Origin: UMGS1908 sp964432825 | GTDB lineage: Bacteria > Bacillota > Clostridia > Christensenellales > UBA1242 | DNA: 43,770 nucleotides | Reading direction: 5' to 3' | NCBI GenBank assembly: GCA_964432825.1 | Contig: CAYSOX010000011.1 | Span: 1 to 43,770, forward strand | Part shown: in pieces, positions 9,085 through 16,927 of the stretch | Numbering within the stretch: the stretch's first letter is position 1 | How the letters are laid out: every line of letters starts with the position of its first letter | Made by a program: the position numbers and the translations under genes | Notes under the pieces: model-generated | What the model saw: the letters and a program-made list of their open reading frames with translations, nothing else | Told to the model about the DNA's origin: nothing | Databases searched by the model: none

Positions 9085-9497
9085 ATTTTCCCCACCCTGA
9101 AAACCTTTAGTTTAGACACTTTTAGTCAATTGAATGGTTTTGTTTTTTTGCTAATTTTTATAAAAATAACCAAATAATATGGGGTTAATTCTGCTTTCGC
9201 TCTAACACACACTTGTCGCTAAAGATATCATTCAAACACTGAAATTTATCACAATTTGATAAAATTTGTTTATATCTTTTAATTTGCTTATCATCCCAAA
9301 CTTTAAAAATCACATTTTGTAGTGTGATTTTCTATTTTGGGGTTTACGGATAGTTTGGAAGGTTTGCAGGTCTTTTGAAATTAACTCTTTGCCTTCTTTT
9401 GTTGTTATTTATATTTTGTTACATTTATGAAAAAATACTATAACGAACTTTCATATTTTCTTTTATGTTTATAACATCTTCCATTCGCTAATGAAGA
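9085..9497. other. Intergenic region with a two-part hairpin
   Basis: No gene is apparent. An inverted repeat AAAATCACA (9306-9314) / TGTGATTTT (9323-9331) is nested in a second one, CCCAAA near 9295-9300 with TTTGGG near 9336-9341, giving an interrupted stem of about 15 pairs. Its role is unknown; it may be a terminator or a small structured RNA. Confidence 0.4.
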
Positions 9498-9512
9498 AAC
9501 CCCTGCGGGGTT
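9498..9512 (-). terminator. Terminator for the 799-residue protein gene
   Basis: The hairpin AACCCC-GCA-GGGGTT is followed on the minus strand by TCTTCATT. It begins about 20 bases after the stop codon at 9535. The nearby GCCCCGCC block at 9524-9532 could form an alternative structure. Confidence 0.65.
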
Positions 9513-9534
9513 GACTTCAATTTGGCGGGGCTTT

Positions 9535-11934
9535 TTACATTGATTTAAGTTCTTGTGCATTATCTTGAAAATTTTCGGCATATACATCTTTACATATTTG
9601 CAAATATTTATTGACCACTAGTCTACTAAGGGTGAAGGAAGTTTCGGCGGTTTTGTCTAGTGAATTTAAAAATTCATTCATTCTCTCGTCTATTGTTCTA
9701 CGGAGTTCTTTTATTTGCTCGTCGGTCATTCTTTTGGCAAATGGTTTTTTTGCAGACTTCGTACGGTTGGAAATTTCACGATTTCGTTTTAAAACTATGG
9801 CTATTGTATAGTCTAGGTTCCGTCCAAAAGGTATAGACAAATCTACAAGGGTGCGTTGTCCACAAAACTGTCGGTCAATCCCCCCAATAGAACCATTTTT
9901 AACGATTTGCGTTATCTCATCATTGGTTAGATTAGTACTTTCTAACAAATCTTCCAAGGTGCAAGAATTTGTTGTTTGGTACTTTTCGCAATCTTCAGCA
10001 GATAGTTTTGTTTGCAAATCTATACTTTTTGGATTTATAAGTTGACCATTTTCATCAATTCCTATTTTTCCATTAAGTTGCATAAATCGGTTGTAATTAT
10101 ACTCATATAATAGCGAGGTTGTGTTGCTATTTCGTGCGCTTGTATAAAAATCAGCAATTCCCAATTCATTCAATATTTCCATTTCTACTGTTTTAAACTT
10201 TGTAGACAAATTCAATTTTGATGCAAGATAGATTTTTAATACATCATCGTTCAAATAACTATATTCGGTTCCCTCAAGCGTTTGGTCAATATATATATTT
10301 GGATGTGTGGCGTTAAGTTCTTCAATTAACTGCACTCTAGATTCGGGATTTCTTATTATATTTTCAATTTTATCCAAAATATTAATCTGTGCAGGCGTTT
10401 TTGCCTTGTCGATTTTAAAACCTAAAAATTCCAACTTTTCAATGGTATGCCCCACTCCAAAATCCCCAATATATTTCGCATCCGAAATTCTTACACACAA
10501 CCCGTGATTTAATGTCCAAATTTTTGCAAGCATATAATCGGTTAGTTGTTCGTCGGTGATTTTAAAATTATCCTTTTCACCCCTTTTAGATAGCATATAT
10601 ATTCTTGCTTTTTCTCGTTCTTCGGGGTCAGAAAGATAGTCGCATACAACTTGTTTTATGTTTTCGGTAAGTTTTTGTTTTCTTAATGGAGGAGTAGTGG
10701 TTCTACGAGAGGTTGGGGCTGAGGTCTTGCCATCGTTCTTTTTTTGTGATGCTATTTGATTTGCAAGTTGTTTTACATCCTTAAGTTCTTGAGGCGACAA
10801 ATTTTTGCCAATCATAGAATATACTTGCTTTATTGTTTCATCCGAAGTTGATAAATTTGCAGGGGTTAAGTTTATTAATGCCAGAATCGACTGAGGTGAA
10901 TTTGGTGTTTTAATATTTGGGTTTTGAAGATGGCTTATTATATACAAAATGGTATTATCTTGATTTGGTGTAATACCCTTTTCTTTAAGCCTCAAATTTG
11001 CATATGCAATATTTTCAGGGTTTGAAATTGTCGTTTTTAGTTCGGCACCGACTGTTAATAGGCGGATATGATTTTTTGCACTATTAATTTTGCTTTCAAA
11101 CCTTGCATAAACTGGAGAAAGTGATATCCTTGAAGTTGAGAGTTTTACAAACCTTTCGCTTTCTGAAAAATTTATTAATGTTTGCTCAAAAATACTCTCA
11201 TCGGTGGGTGTTATGCCCTTTGATAAAAGTTGTTGTTTTGCAATTTCTTTTTGCTTTGGGTCGTTTACAAACTTTAAATTTAAAATGGTTTCATCAATAG
11301 ATTCTTCCTTTAGTTTTGCACGGTGAAGCGAAACATTTTCCGAGTCCGATGAAAGTGCAATTTGTACTTTTTCTGCCAAAGATAGGTATTCTGGCGAATC
11401 TCCAAAATTTATATTGTTTATGATATAGGTAAAGGATTTAGACTTTGCAAGTTGGGTATGAATATGCATTTGAAGTAATTTTCTAACCTCTTCTTTGGAT
11501 AAATTATTCGCATTTTGCAAATGTCTAGCACGCCTAATAAAAAGGGTTTTATCATTGTTAGAATAAAAGCGGATTTCGGCTTCATCCACTGAATTTGTTA
11601 TATTTTGTTTTGCAATTTGCAAATAAAGTTCATTGGGGTTATTATACAATTTGTCTACTTCCCCGCCAAAGCAATCGGCAATAATATTTTGACTTTCATC
11701 CGCTCTTTGTGAAAAATATAATGCATCCGCCAAAGATTTGTTTAATTTTGGTAAGTTTAATAAAATAAAGGTTACAATTTCAGATTGTGAAAGTCCCCAA
11801 AATGTTTTATCTTTAATAAGTTGATTTTCAAATGTCGAAAGGCGACCTAATTGCCTTCCATTTAAAAATATTTCAAGTTCTTCATTCACATATTTTTTAA
11901 GGTCGGTTTTAATTTGTTCATTTTTAATACTCAT
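9535..11934 (-). CDS. Unknown 799-residue protein with degenerate internal repeats
   Basis: No family is recognised. The start is the ATG at 11934 (MSIKNEQIK), with GGGGGA six bases upstream; the ATG two codons before the G run would destroy that site. It has no signal peptide or membrane span and is predicted largely helical and cytoplasmic. A unit of the form NPE/DPK...(A)xxxLxxKGITPTxxxIxxxxLxxL recurs: DPKQKEIAKQQLLSKGITP, NPENIAYANLRLKEKGITP, DPEEREKARIYMLSKRG and NPESRVQLIEELN, with looser versions near the N terminus. A basic, proline- and threonine-rich linker (SRRTTTPPLRKQK) lies mid-protein. The C-terminal half has a Cys-containing region (FCGQRTLVDL) and a helical end. It stands alone with its own promoter and terminator. 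Confidence 0.7.
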   Translation of the reverse strand: MSIKNEQIKTDLKKYVNEELEIFLNGRQLGRLSTFENQLIKDKTFWGLSQSEIVTFILLNLPKLNKSLADALYFSQRADESQNIIADCFGGEVDKLYNNPNELYLQIAKQNITNSVDEAEIRFYSNNDKTLFIRRARHLQNANNLSKEEVRKLLQMHIHTQLAKSKSFTYIINNINFGDSPEYLSLAEKVQIALSSDSENVSLHRAKLKEESIDETILNLKFVNDPKQKEIAKQQLLSKGITPTDESIFEQTLINFSESERFVKLSTSRISLSPVYARFESKINSAKNHIRLLTVGAELKTTISNPENIAYANLRLKEKGITPNQDNTILYIISHLQNPNIKTPNSPQSILALINLTPANLSTSDETIKQVYSMIGKNLSPQELKDVKQLANQIASQKKNDGKTSAPTSRRTTTPPLRKQKLTENIKQVVCDYLSDPEEREKARIYMLSKRGEKDNFKITDEQLTDYMLAKIWTLNHGLCVRISDAKYIGDFGVGHTIEKLEFLGFKIDKAKTPAQINILDKIENIIRNPESRVQLIEELNATHPNIYIDQTLEGTEYSYLNDDVLKIYLASKLNLSTKFKTVEMEILNELGIADFYTSARNSNTTSLLYEYNYNRFMQLNGKIGIDENGQLINPKSIDLQTKLSAEDCEKYQTTNSCTLEDLLESTNLTNDEITQIVKNGSIGGIDRQFCGQRTLVDLSIPFGRNLDYTIAIVLKRNREISNRTKSAKKPFAKRMTDEQIKELRRTIDERMNEFLNSLDKTAETSFTLSRLVVNKYLQICKDVYAENFQDNAQELKSM

Positions 11935-11970
11935 TTGTTTTCCCCCGTACAAATAAATCTTAATAACATT

Positions 11971-11998
11971 ATTGTATCATAAATTTTAAAATTTTCAA
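11971..11998 (-). promoter_or_regulatory. Sigma-A promoter for the 799-residue protein gene
   Basis: On the minus strand TTGAAA (11998-11993) and TACAAT (11976-11971) are separated by 16 bases, about 37 bases upstream of the ATG. Confidence 0.65.
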
Positions 11999-12275
11999 GA
12001 CCTTATACTAGGAATTTATGCTGTAACATATTAAATACACAAAAAATCTTATGATTTAATACGCAATATGCGGGAGGATAATGTTGTTTGCAAAAATTAC
12101 ATACAAAAAATATACTTTTTTGCCCGAATGTTTCTAAAAAAACTGTGTCAACTTTAATATATGAAAAACTTAAGATATGATATTGTAAACCTAAAAGCAA
12201 AAAACTTATTTAAGCATATAATATCTTTAAATTAATAGGATAATAAAATTTTTAACAAAAAATAAGCATAAAAAA

Positions 12276-12315
12276 GACTTAAAGAATTTTGATTTTTTCA
12301 TCAACTCTTTAAGTC
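12276..12315 (-). terminator. Rho-independent terminator of the small membrane protein gene
   Basis: A perfect 10-bp inverted repeat, GACTTAAAGA (12276-12285) and TCTTTAAGTC (12306-12315), has A and T runs on its flanks. On the minus strand it ends in a run of T, about 10 bases beyond the stop. The region 11999-12270 holds no gene that I can support. Confidence 0.75.
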
Positions 12316-12325
12316 CTTTTATTAA

Positions 12326-12547
12326 TTAGATGTTAAGGATTCTGCAAATCTTTTTGCTTAGAATCATAAATACTAAGTCAAGAATCCAAACAATGGTGAA
12401 CCCAAAAATTAGTCTAACTAAACCAGCAACCAACTTTCCTTCTTTAAATCTGGTTAATGCACCCAAAATCCAAGAAGTAACTGGAATAATTGCAAGAATT
12501 ACACTAATTATATAAGATAATCCAAAATAATCTCTCTTTCCTGCCAT
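12326..12547 (-). CDS. Small membrane protein, two predicted spans
   Basis: The 73-residue protein starts MAGKRDYFG. The ATG at 12547 is preferred over the ATG three codons upstream because GGGGAGG lies only two bases before the earlier one and about eight before this one. Two hydrophobic segments are visible: YIISVILAIIPVTSWILGAL and LVRLIFGFTIVWILDLVFMI, joined by a charged loop TRFKEGK. It has its own promoter and terminator. The function is unknown; it resembles small uncharacterised membrane proteins common in Clostridia. Confidence 0.7.
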   Translation of the reverse strand: MAGKRDYFGLSYIISVILAIIPVTSWILGALTRFKEGKLVAGLVRLIFGFTIVWILDLVFMILSKKICRILNI

Positions 12548-12579
12548 CTTCATATCCTCCCCTATTAAATTATGTATTT

Positions 12580-12608
12580 AATATACTACATTCTATTAAA
12601 AAAATCAA
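12580..12608 (-). promoter_or_regulatory. Sigma-A promoter for the small membrane protein gene
   Basis: On the minus strand TTGATT (12608-12603) is followed after 17 bases by TATATT (12585-12580), about 33 bases upstream of the ATG. Confidence 0.65.
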
Positions 12609-12620
12609 CAAATTATTACC

Positions 12621-13184
12621 TTATTGTGAAATTTTTTCCAATTGGTCGCGAGAAATCATAATATTAAAGCCATCTGGTGCAACCAAAAATATATTTCCCT
12701 TGATTCGCTGTATGCTTCCATTTAATGCACAAACTCCACCACTTATAAAATCCAAAATTCGCTGTGCTTCATTGTCTGAAATTGCGTCCAAGTTCACAAT
12801 TGCAGGCTCGGTTTGTTTTAAATACTCAATCAATTTTTTTACATCTTCATAGTTTTTAGGTGTAAAAAACACAAAATTTTTCTGATTGTATGAGCCGTAT
12901 GGGTTGTATGTTTGCGTAACACCTGTTCTGCCCATTCCATCGGGCGTGACCGTATTAAATTGGTCGCGGTTCATAGCAAAAGAATTTGGGTCGGCATTCG
13001 CCCCAGAATTAAAATCGGTTATGCAATTAAAATTATCATCAAGTTCTTGACCGCGACGCTGTTTTTTTGCCTTTTTTAAGGCTCTGCGTTCTCTAAAACT
13101 TAATTTTCTTTCCTCTTCTTGCTCTTCATCCACCTCTTCAGACTCAAAGCCAATACCTTTCATTATAAAATTAAATAGTCCCAC
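12621..13184 (-). CDS. sepF: Cell division protein SepF
   Basis: SepF tethers FtsZ to the membrane and bundles its filaments in Gram-positives. The C-terminal domain is clear: NFVFFTPKNYEDVKKLIEYL, then PAIVNLDAI, an AQRILDFISGGVCAL helix, the glycine turn, and FLVAPDGFNIM at the end. I place the start at the GTG at 13184, giving MGLFNFIMKGIGF, an amphipathic membrane helix of the expected kind. AAGGAG lies 12 bases upstream, which is a little far. The middle is a charged, disordered linker rich in Glu and Lys, then Asn. A longer frame to 13238 has no ribosome site. Confidence 0.92.
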   Translation of the reverse strand: MGLFNFIMKGIGFESEEVDEEQEEERKLSFRERRALKKAKKQRRGQELDDNFNCITDFNSGANADPNSFAMNRDQFNTVTPDGMGRTGVTQTYNPYGSYNQKNFVFFTPKNYEDVKKLIEYLKQTEPAIVNLDAISDNEAQRILDFISGGVCALNGSIQRIKGNIFLVAPDGFNIMISRDQLEKISQ

Positions 13185-13309
13185 CGCCCAACAATTCTCC
13201 TTTGTAGATTTATTCAATTTTAACATAAAAATATACATTAGTAAAATAAATTTTAATATTTTTTCGCCATTTTGCTCGGAATAATAATCTACTAGTTCAA
13301 CATTTCTAA

Positions 13310-13570
13310 TTAAGAGAAAATGAAACTATTTTTACCGGCAGTATTTTCAAATACAGTAAATTCGATGCGTTTGAAGTTGGGATTGTTCAGTTGTTCCCAT
13401 AAACCAAGATATGCAATAACATCTTTATTTCTTAACCAAGTTGATATTGAAACTTTGGGTTCAGCTGGATTTACATACCTTGCCAAATCGGTTAAAGATA
13501 TATAATCTTCCTTGTCGACCTTTTTATAATTGATATTAATTCCATTAACCAAAACTTCATTATTTTTCAT
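13310..13570 (-). pseudogene. KilA-N domain protein, truncated
   Basis: KilA-N is a DNA-binding domain of phage and viral proteins. The 86 residues cover LTDLARYVNP, STWLRNKDVIAYLGLWEQL and NNPNFKRIEF, then stop after GKNSFIFS, where family members normally continue through the rest of the domain. The start and ribosome site (AAAAAGGAAA) look intact. It is the best preserved of three KilA-N pieces within 2.7 kb, so it is most likely a decayed remnant. Confidence 0.7.
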
Positions 13571-13579
13571 ATATTTTTC

Positions 13580-13750
13580 CTTTTTATTGTATCGAATTCG
13601 ACACGATTAAAATTTGGATTATGCAAAGTTTCCCATAATCCCAAGTTTTCAATAGTAGAATAATTTCTTAACCCATGGGCAATAACAATTCCAGTATGAT
13701 TTGGACTCTTCCCTATTTTGTGTTGCACCAAAAAGTTTTTGGTATGTGTT
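13580..13750 (-). pseudogene. KilA-N fragment
   Basis: The minus strand, without a start codon, encodes GKSPNHTGIVIAHGLRNY, then STIENLGLWETLHNPNF and NRVEFDTI, which is the central part of a KilA-N domain. It ends directly before the ribosome site of the truncated KilA-N gene downstream. This is a gene fragment, not a working gene. Confidence 0.65.
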
Positions 13751-13760
13751 ATGCCAAATT

Positions 13761-14601
13761 TTATTCTTCATCATTATTGGTAGTTTCTATTTCAAGCAAA
13801 TGTTTATTTGTTGCATTTAAGTGAGAAATGACATTTGTTCCAAGACGGTTTTCAATATCTGTTCGTGTATTTTTAGCAACCTGACCACCTTGTTTTTGCA
13901 ATGCGTTTGCTTTTCTCAAAAGTATCTGGCTTCTGCTTGCGAGAGAGAAGTGTGGTTGTAACTTCAGCAAGCTGATTAAGTGTGAGTTCAATATTTGTCA
14001 TATTATCACGCAAGTTTTCTTTTTTCAAGCCTTAAACTTTCTTATATTCTTGAACGGATAATCCACTCCAAGCCTTTGCCATTTCGTTAGTGAGAATTGC
14101 ATAATCTTTCTCTTTTTCAATGCCACGTGCCTTCCATTCATCTGTAAGTTCTTTTCGCATTTCAATGGTTTGAAGTCTTTGATTTATCCAACCTTCGGTG
14201 TATCCTTTTGCACGATAAAAATCTGCACCACGAATGATTGCTTTTTCAGGGTCTGCAATTTCGTCAAGTCGCTCACTCCCAACTTGTGCAAACCACATTT
14301 TAAATGGCTCTGCTTTTGGACTAGGAATAGATTGAACTAAACGCAATAAATCTTTTGTGTTTACCACATCGGTGTTATAAAACTTGCCGTCAGACGATGG
14401 TAATTTCAGTTGTCCGATTTTTTCGGACAACTGACTTCCTTCAGCCTTTAATTTTCTTTTTAAGTCATTCCAATATTTTCGTGGCTGAACACTATCCGTT
14501 AAAACCGCAATTACATCCACAACCGAAAAATACCAATCTTCTTCCTCATCATTCCATTGAGTTCTAATCTTCTTATCTTCAAAAACCTTTATATTTGACA
14601 T
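13761..14601 (-). pseudogene. Bro-N / DinD-like gene, broken by a stop and a frameshift
   Basis: The first 189 residues are a Bro-N domain (WYFSVVDVIAVLTDS, RKYWNDLKRKL) followed by the family's RGADFYRAKGYTEGWINQRL and KDYAILTNEMAKAW. At 14034-14032 an in-frame TAA interrupts EYKK[FK]GLKKENLRDNM, consistent with a compensated insertion and deletion. The frame then continues through LTLNQLAEVTTT, and a one-base insertion near 13905 shifts it again before GGQVAKNTRTDIENRLG and the C terminus. Proteins of this type occur on phages and mobile elements as antirepressors or damage-inducible factors. Here only a truncated N-terminal product could be made. Confidence 0.8.
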
Positions 14602-14661
14602 ATATTTTTCTCCTTAATTTATATTTATTATACCATAAAACAATTTGAAATGTATCAAATT

Positions 14662-14895
14662 TTAGTCATCTAATTCATTAAATATTGGGTCAGAGAAAAA
14701 TTCTTTTAGAGCAATATCTAAGCCATCGCAAAGATATTGAATGGTTGCAAGTTTCGAATTTTGACTACGACCAAAAGAAATGCTATTGACCGTTGATTAA
14801 ATAACGCCCAACATCGTGCAAAGTCTGTTTAGTATAACATCTCTTTCTTTGCAATACTCCAAAATTCTTTTGCCTACCGCTTCGTGTAATTTCAT
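14662..14895 (-). pseudogene. XRE-type repressor with an in-frame stop
   Basis: Read through, the 77 codons give MKLHEAVGKRILEYCKERDV, a helix-turn-helix segment, and a C-terminal LCDGLDIALKEFFSDPIF. Codon 33 (14799-14797) is TAA exactly inside the recognition helix region, where relatives have residues such as NQ. It resembles the intact repressor just upstream, including the FFSDPIF/FFSSPLF tail, so it is a decayed paralogue. Confidence 0.75.
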
Positions 14896-14941
14896 AAACT
14901 TATTTTCACCTAAACTTATCGTTTTTGCGAAAGTTTACTTT

Positions 14942-15187
14942 TTAATCCACCTCTAAATCTTCATCTTCAAATAATGGTGATGAGAAAAAATATTCAGCCG
15001 TTACGCCTAAACCACGGCAAATAAGTAAGACGGTTTTTAAATTTACGCTATTATGGTCCGCCCTCATCAAAGTTTGCATTGTATTGTGCGACATAGCCGT
15101 GACTTTCTCTAAGCGATATCTAGACATATCTTTTTCTAATAGTATTTCTTTAATTCTTGATGCAACCGCTTTTGCTACAGTCTTCAT
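14942..15187 (-). CDS. XRE-family transcriptional repressor
   Basis: The 81-residue protein is a single Cro/CI-type helix-turn-helix (RYRLEKVTAMSHNTMQTLM) followed by a LKTVLLICRGLGV helix and the acidic end FEDEDLEVD. It is oriented away from the SLOG-like gene at 15330, and three palindromes lie in the gap, one of them immediately at its own ribosome site. It therefore probably represses both itself and the divergent gene. The start is the ATG at 15187, with AAGGTGG upstream. Confidence 0.85.
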   Translation of the reverse strand: MKTVAKAVASRIKEILLEKDMSRYRLEKVTAMSHNTMQTLMRADHNSVNLKTVLLICRGLGVTAEYFFSSPLFEDEDLEVD

Positions 15188-15199
15188 ATTTCCACCTTA

Positions 15200-15215
15200 T
15201 GTTGTTTTTACAATA
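15200..15215. promoter_or_regulatory. Operator A (imperfect copy)
   Basis: TGTTGT-TTTT-ACAATA is one mismatch away from the palindrome in operators B and C. It sits just upstream of the ribosome site of the XRE repressor gene, where binding would block that gene. Confidence 0.6.
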
Positions 15216-15245
15216 CTATTTTATTCAGCCTAATTAAATTTATAA

Positions 15246-15261
15246 TATTGTAAAAACAATA
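15246..15261. promoter_or_regulatory. Operator B (perfect palindrome)
   Basis: TATTGT-AAAA-ACAATA is a perfect 6-bp palindrome with a 4-base A/T spacer. Its centre is 46 bases from that of operator A and 53 from that of operator C, and it lies ten bases before the -35 of the rightward promoter. Confidence 0.7.
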
Positions 15262-15270
15262 GTATTTCAG

Positions 15271-15299
15271 TTGCATTTTACAAATTTATAAGATATACT
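15271..15299 (+). promoter_or_regulatory. Sigma-A promoter for the SLOG-like gene
   Basis: TTGCAT (15271-15276) is followed after exactly 17 bases by TATACT (15294-15299). Operator C begins at the last base of the -10 box, so repressor binding would occlude the start of transcription. Confidence 0.75.
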
Positions 15300-15314
15300 A
15301 TTGTATAAACAATA
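15299..15314. promoter_or_regulatory. Operator C (perfect palindrome)
   Basis: TATTGT-ATAA-ACAATA, the same palindrome as operator B, overlaps the -10 box and start site of the rightward promoter. It is a classic position for a repressor. Confidence 0.7.
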
Positions 15315-15329
15315 CCAATATGGTGGTTT

Positions 15330-15809
15330 ATGACTAAAATATTATCTTGCTCAGTCTTTGGGCATAGCAAAATTGAAATTACGGATAGTTTAAAAGAAAA
15401 ATTATATTTGACATTTGAAAATCTTATTACACAAGAAAATGTTGGCTATTTTTATTTTGGCGGTTTTGGAGAGTTTGATGACTTATGCTGGCAAGTGGTG
15501 ACCGATTAAAAAACAAAATATCCAAATATAAATCGTATTTTTTGTTTGTCTGACCCACGACATCAAAACGTATTTAAAAGACCGAAGTGGTTAAGAAATG
15601 AAGACTATGAGGAAATAATTTATCTTGATTTGAAATTTGATTATTGGTATACAAGAATTTATTATCGCAATGTAGAAATGGTAAATCTTAGCGACTTTGT
15701 TGTTTTTTATGTTAATCACAACAAGAAAAGTGGCGCATATAAAATTTTGCAATACGCAATAAAAAAGAAAAAGCAATATATAAATATTGCTTCAGATACA
15801 GATTTTTAA
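15330..15809 (+). pseudogene. SLOG/YspA-type Rossmann protein gene with internal stop
   Basis: The frame opens MTKILSCSVFGHSKIEITDSLKEK, resembling SLOG-superfamily proteins (DUF1273/YspA-like) that bind nucleotides and often appear in defence or stress contexts. It has YFYFGGFGEFDDLCWQVV near residues 40-57. Codon 60 (15507-15509) is TAA; the same frame then continues with KYPNINRIFCLSD and a C-terminal NLSDFVVFYVN and KKKKQYINIA, both typical of the family, to a stop at 15809. A Gly-rich first loop and a late Asp remain. The break is probably an inactivating mutation, although the preserved downstream frame and intact promoter suggest it is recent. The ribosome site is weak. Confidence 0.7.
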
Positions 15810-15883
15810 GTTTAATGTAAGGCGAAAACTTCACCGTGGCGACCAGTTTTTGAAATTAAATTCAATTACATTAGCTTTTCCAC

Positions 15884-16060
15884 TCAATCTTGTGCTGTAA
15901 AAACAAAAGCATTTTCGCCAGACACACTTTTAATGTTACCAAATTCGGTCACATTAAAATCTGGGTTATGCAAAGTTTCCCATAATCACAAGTATTCAAT
16001 AGTTTAGCAGTTCCTTAACCAATGAGCGACGACAACTCCTTTATAATGAATTTGGTAAAG
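15884..16060 (-). pseudogene. Third KilA-N fragment
   Basis: The minus strand reads GVVVAHWLRNC, a stop, TIEYL, a stop, then LWETLHNPDFNVTEFGNI and GENAFVF, matching the same domain segment as the 13.3-13.7 kb copies but with two internal stops. The stretch 15810-15883 holds nothing recognisable. Confidence 0.65.
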
Positions 16061-16104
16061 GATATTACACCGCATACAAAGATATTAAAACAACTATGTA
16101 GAAA

Positions 16105-16134
16105 AAAGTCAAGAGAATAAAATCTCTTGACTTT
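16105..16134 (-). terminator. Strong terminator on the minus strand
   Basis: A perfect 12-bp stem, AAAGTCAAGAGA with TCTCTTGACTTT, has a six-base loop and a run of T on the minus-strand 3' side. It lies about 110 bases beyond the lipoprotein gene and is the likely end of that transcript; on the plus strand it may also help stop the SLOG transcript. Confidence 0.75.
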
Positions 16135-16243
16135 GTGTTGTGCTTATTATTTCGCATTTTATGTTATTTTGTTCTTTGCAACAATTTAGTTCGTTGCGTT
16201 TTAGGATAAAATGTGAAGGTTGCACATTTTGTAATAATTTAAA

Positions 16244-16675
16244 TTACTTAGCCAAAACAAGGTCGCCAAATATTATCTTTCCGTCTTTCATTTCGATGTT
16301 GCCTGCTTTGTTTTCACCAGAATAGAAAGAAACCACGCCATCTTCTTCTTTCCAAGTTATGTTCTCAAGAGTGTAAGAATCTTGCTTATTTTCTTTAGGG
16401 AACCACTTTGGAAATTTGTAGCCAACTTCTACGGTGCCATCACTTTTCAATGTTAATGTGGTTGCAAAAGAGGTTGCAACTGTAACTGCAATGCCCTTTT
16501 CAACTGCATTTGCATTTTCATAATCAAACTTATTGCCATACTTTTCTTCATATTGAGCACGAGTGCAACCCGGAATGGATTCAACCTTATAAGTTCCACT
16601 TGTGCAACCTGCGAACATTATAGCCATAGGAATAACTAAAACAAATGCAAGCGCGATAGATAAAAACTTTTTCAT
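16244..16675 (-). CDS. Lipoprotein of unknown function
   Basis: The N terminus MKKFLSIALAFVLVIPMAIM followed by FAGC is a signal peptide with a lipobox; cleavage would leave a lipid-bearing Cys23 anchored on the outer face of the membrane. The remaining ~120 residues alternate short beta strands (TLTLKSDGTVEVGYKF, GVVSFYSGENKAGNIEM, GKIIFGDLVLAK), similar to small beta-barrel lipocalin-like domains found repeatedly in Clostridia. AAAGGAGAAA precedes the ATG. The gene stands alone; the substrate or role is unknown. Confidence 0.8.
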   Translation of the reverse strand: MKKFLSIALAFVLVIPMAIMFAGCTSGTYKVESIPGCTRAQYEEKYGNKFDYENANAVEKGIAVTVATSFATTLTLKSDGTVEVGYKFPKWFPKENKQDSYTLENITWKEEDGVVSFYSGENKAGNIEMKDGKIIFGDLVLAK

Positions 16676-16791
16676 AATGCCTTTCTCCTTTAAATATTTT
16701 ACATAAATAAAAATATCATAAATTTGTCCTCAAATCAAGTAAAATAAAGGATTTTTTGATATTAAATTTTAACTAGTTGTGACACAAAAAT

Positions 16792-16819
16792 TTGACTTTC
16801 GATTTTTTGGGTTTATAAT
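16792..16819 (+). promoter_or_regulatory. Sigma-A promoter for groES-groEL
   Basis: TTGACT (16792-16797) is followed after 16 bases by the consensus TATAAT (16814-16819). Transcription would begin near 16826, giving a leader of about 100 bases. Confidence 0.75.
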
Positions 16820-16832
16820 CACAGCAAGTCGA

Positions 16833-16900
16833 CAATATTAGAAATTTTTACTCAAAATTTTGGGTAAATTTTTTTTAATATTGAATTACAATTTGTAATT
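16833..16900 (+). promoter_or_regulatory. Paired inverted repeats in the groES leader
   Basis: CAATATTA (16833-16840) pairs with TAATATTG (16876-16883), enclosing a second imperfect stem AATTTTTACTCAAAA / TTTTGGGTAAATT. Immediately after it lies AATTACAA-T-TTGTAATT (16884-16900), a perfect 17-base palindrome. Both fall between the promoter and the ribosome site AAAGGAG. The standard CIRCE motif (TTAGCACTC-N9-GAGTGCTAA) is not present, so control of this chaperonin operon may use these elements instead. Confidence 0.55.
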
Positions 16901-16927
16901 GAATTATATTTAAAAGGAGTGAAATTT

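Noticed and set aside
12003..12200. Short minus-strand protein upstream of the 799-residue protein
   Set aside because: No ribosome site, no motif, and it overlaps the AT-rich promoter region; not supported.
15507..15509. Recoded stop (alternative genetic code) in the SLOG-like gene
   Set aside because: TAA and TGA end other intact genes normally here, and the locus is full of other broken genes, so a nonsense mutation is simpler.
16820..16927. CIRCE element before groES
   Set aside because: TTAGCACTC and GAGTGCTAA are not found; the palindromes present have different sequences.
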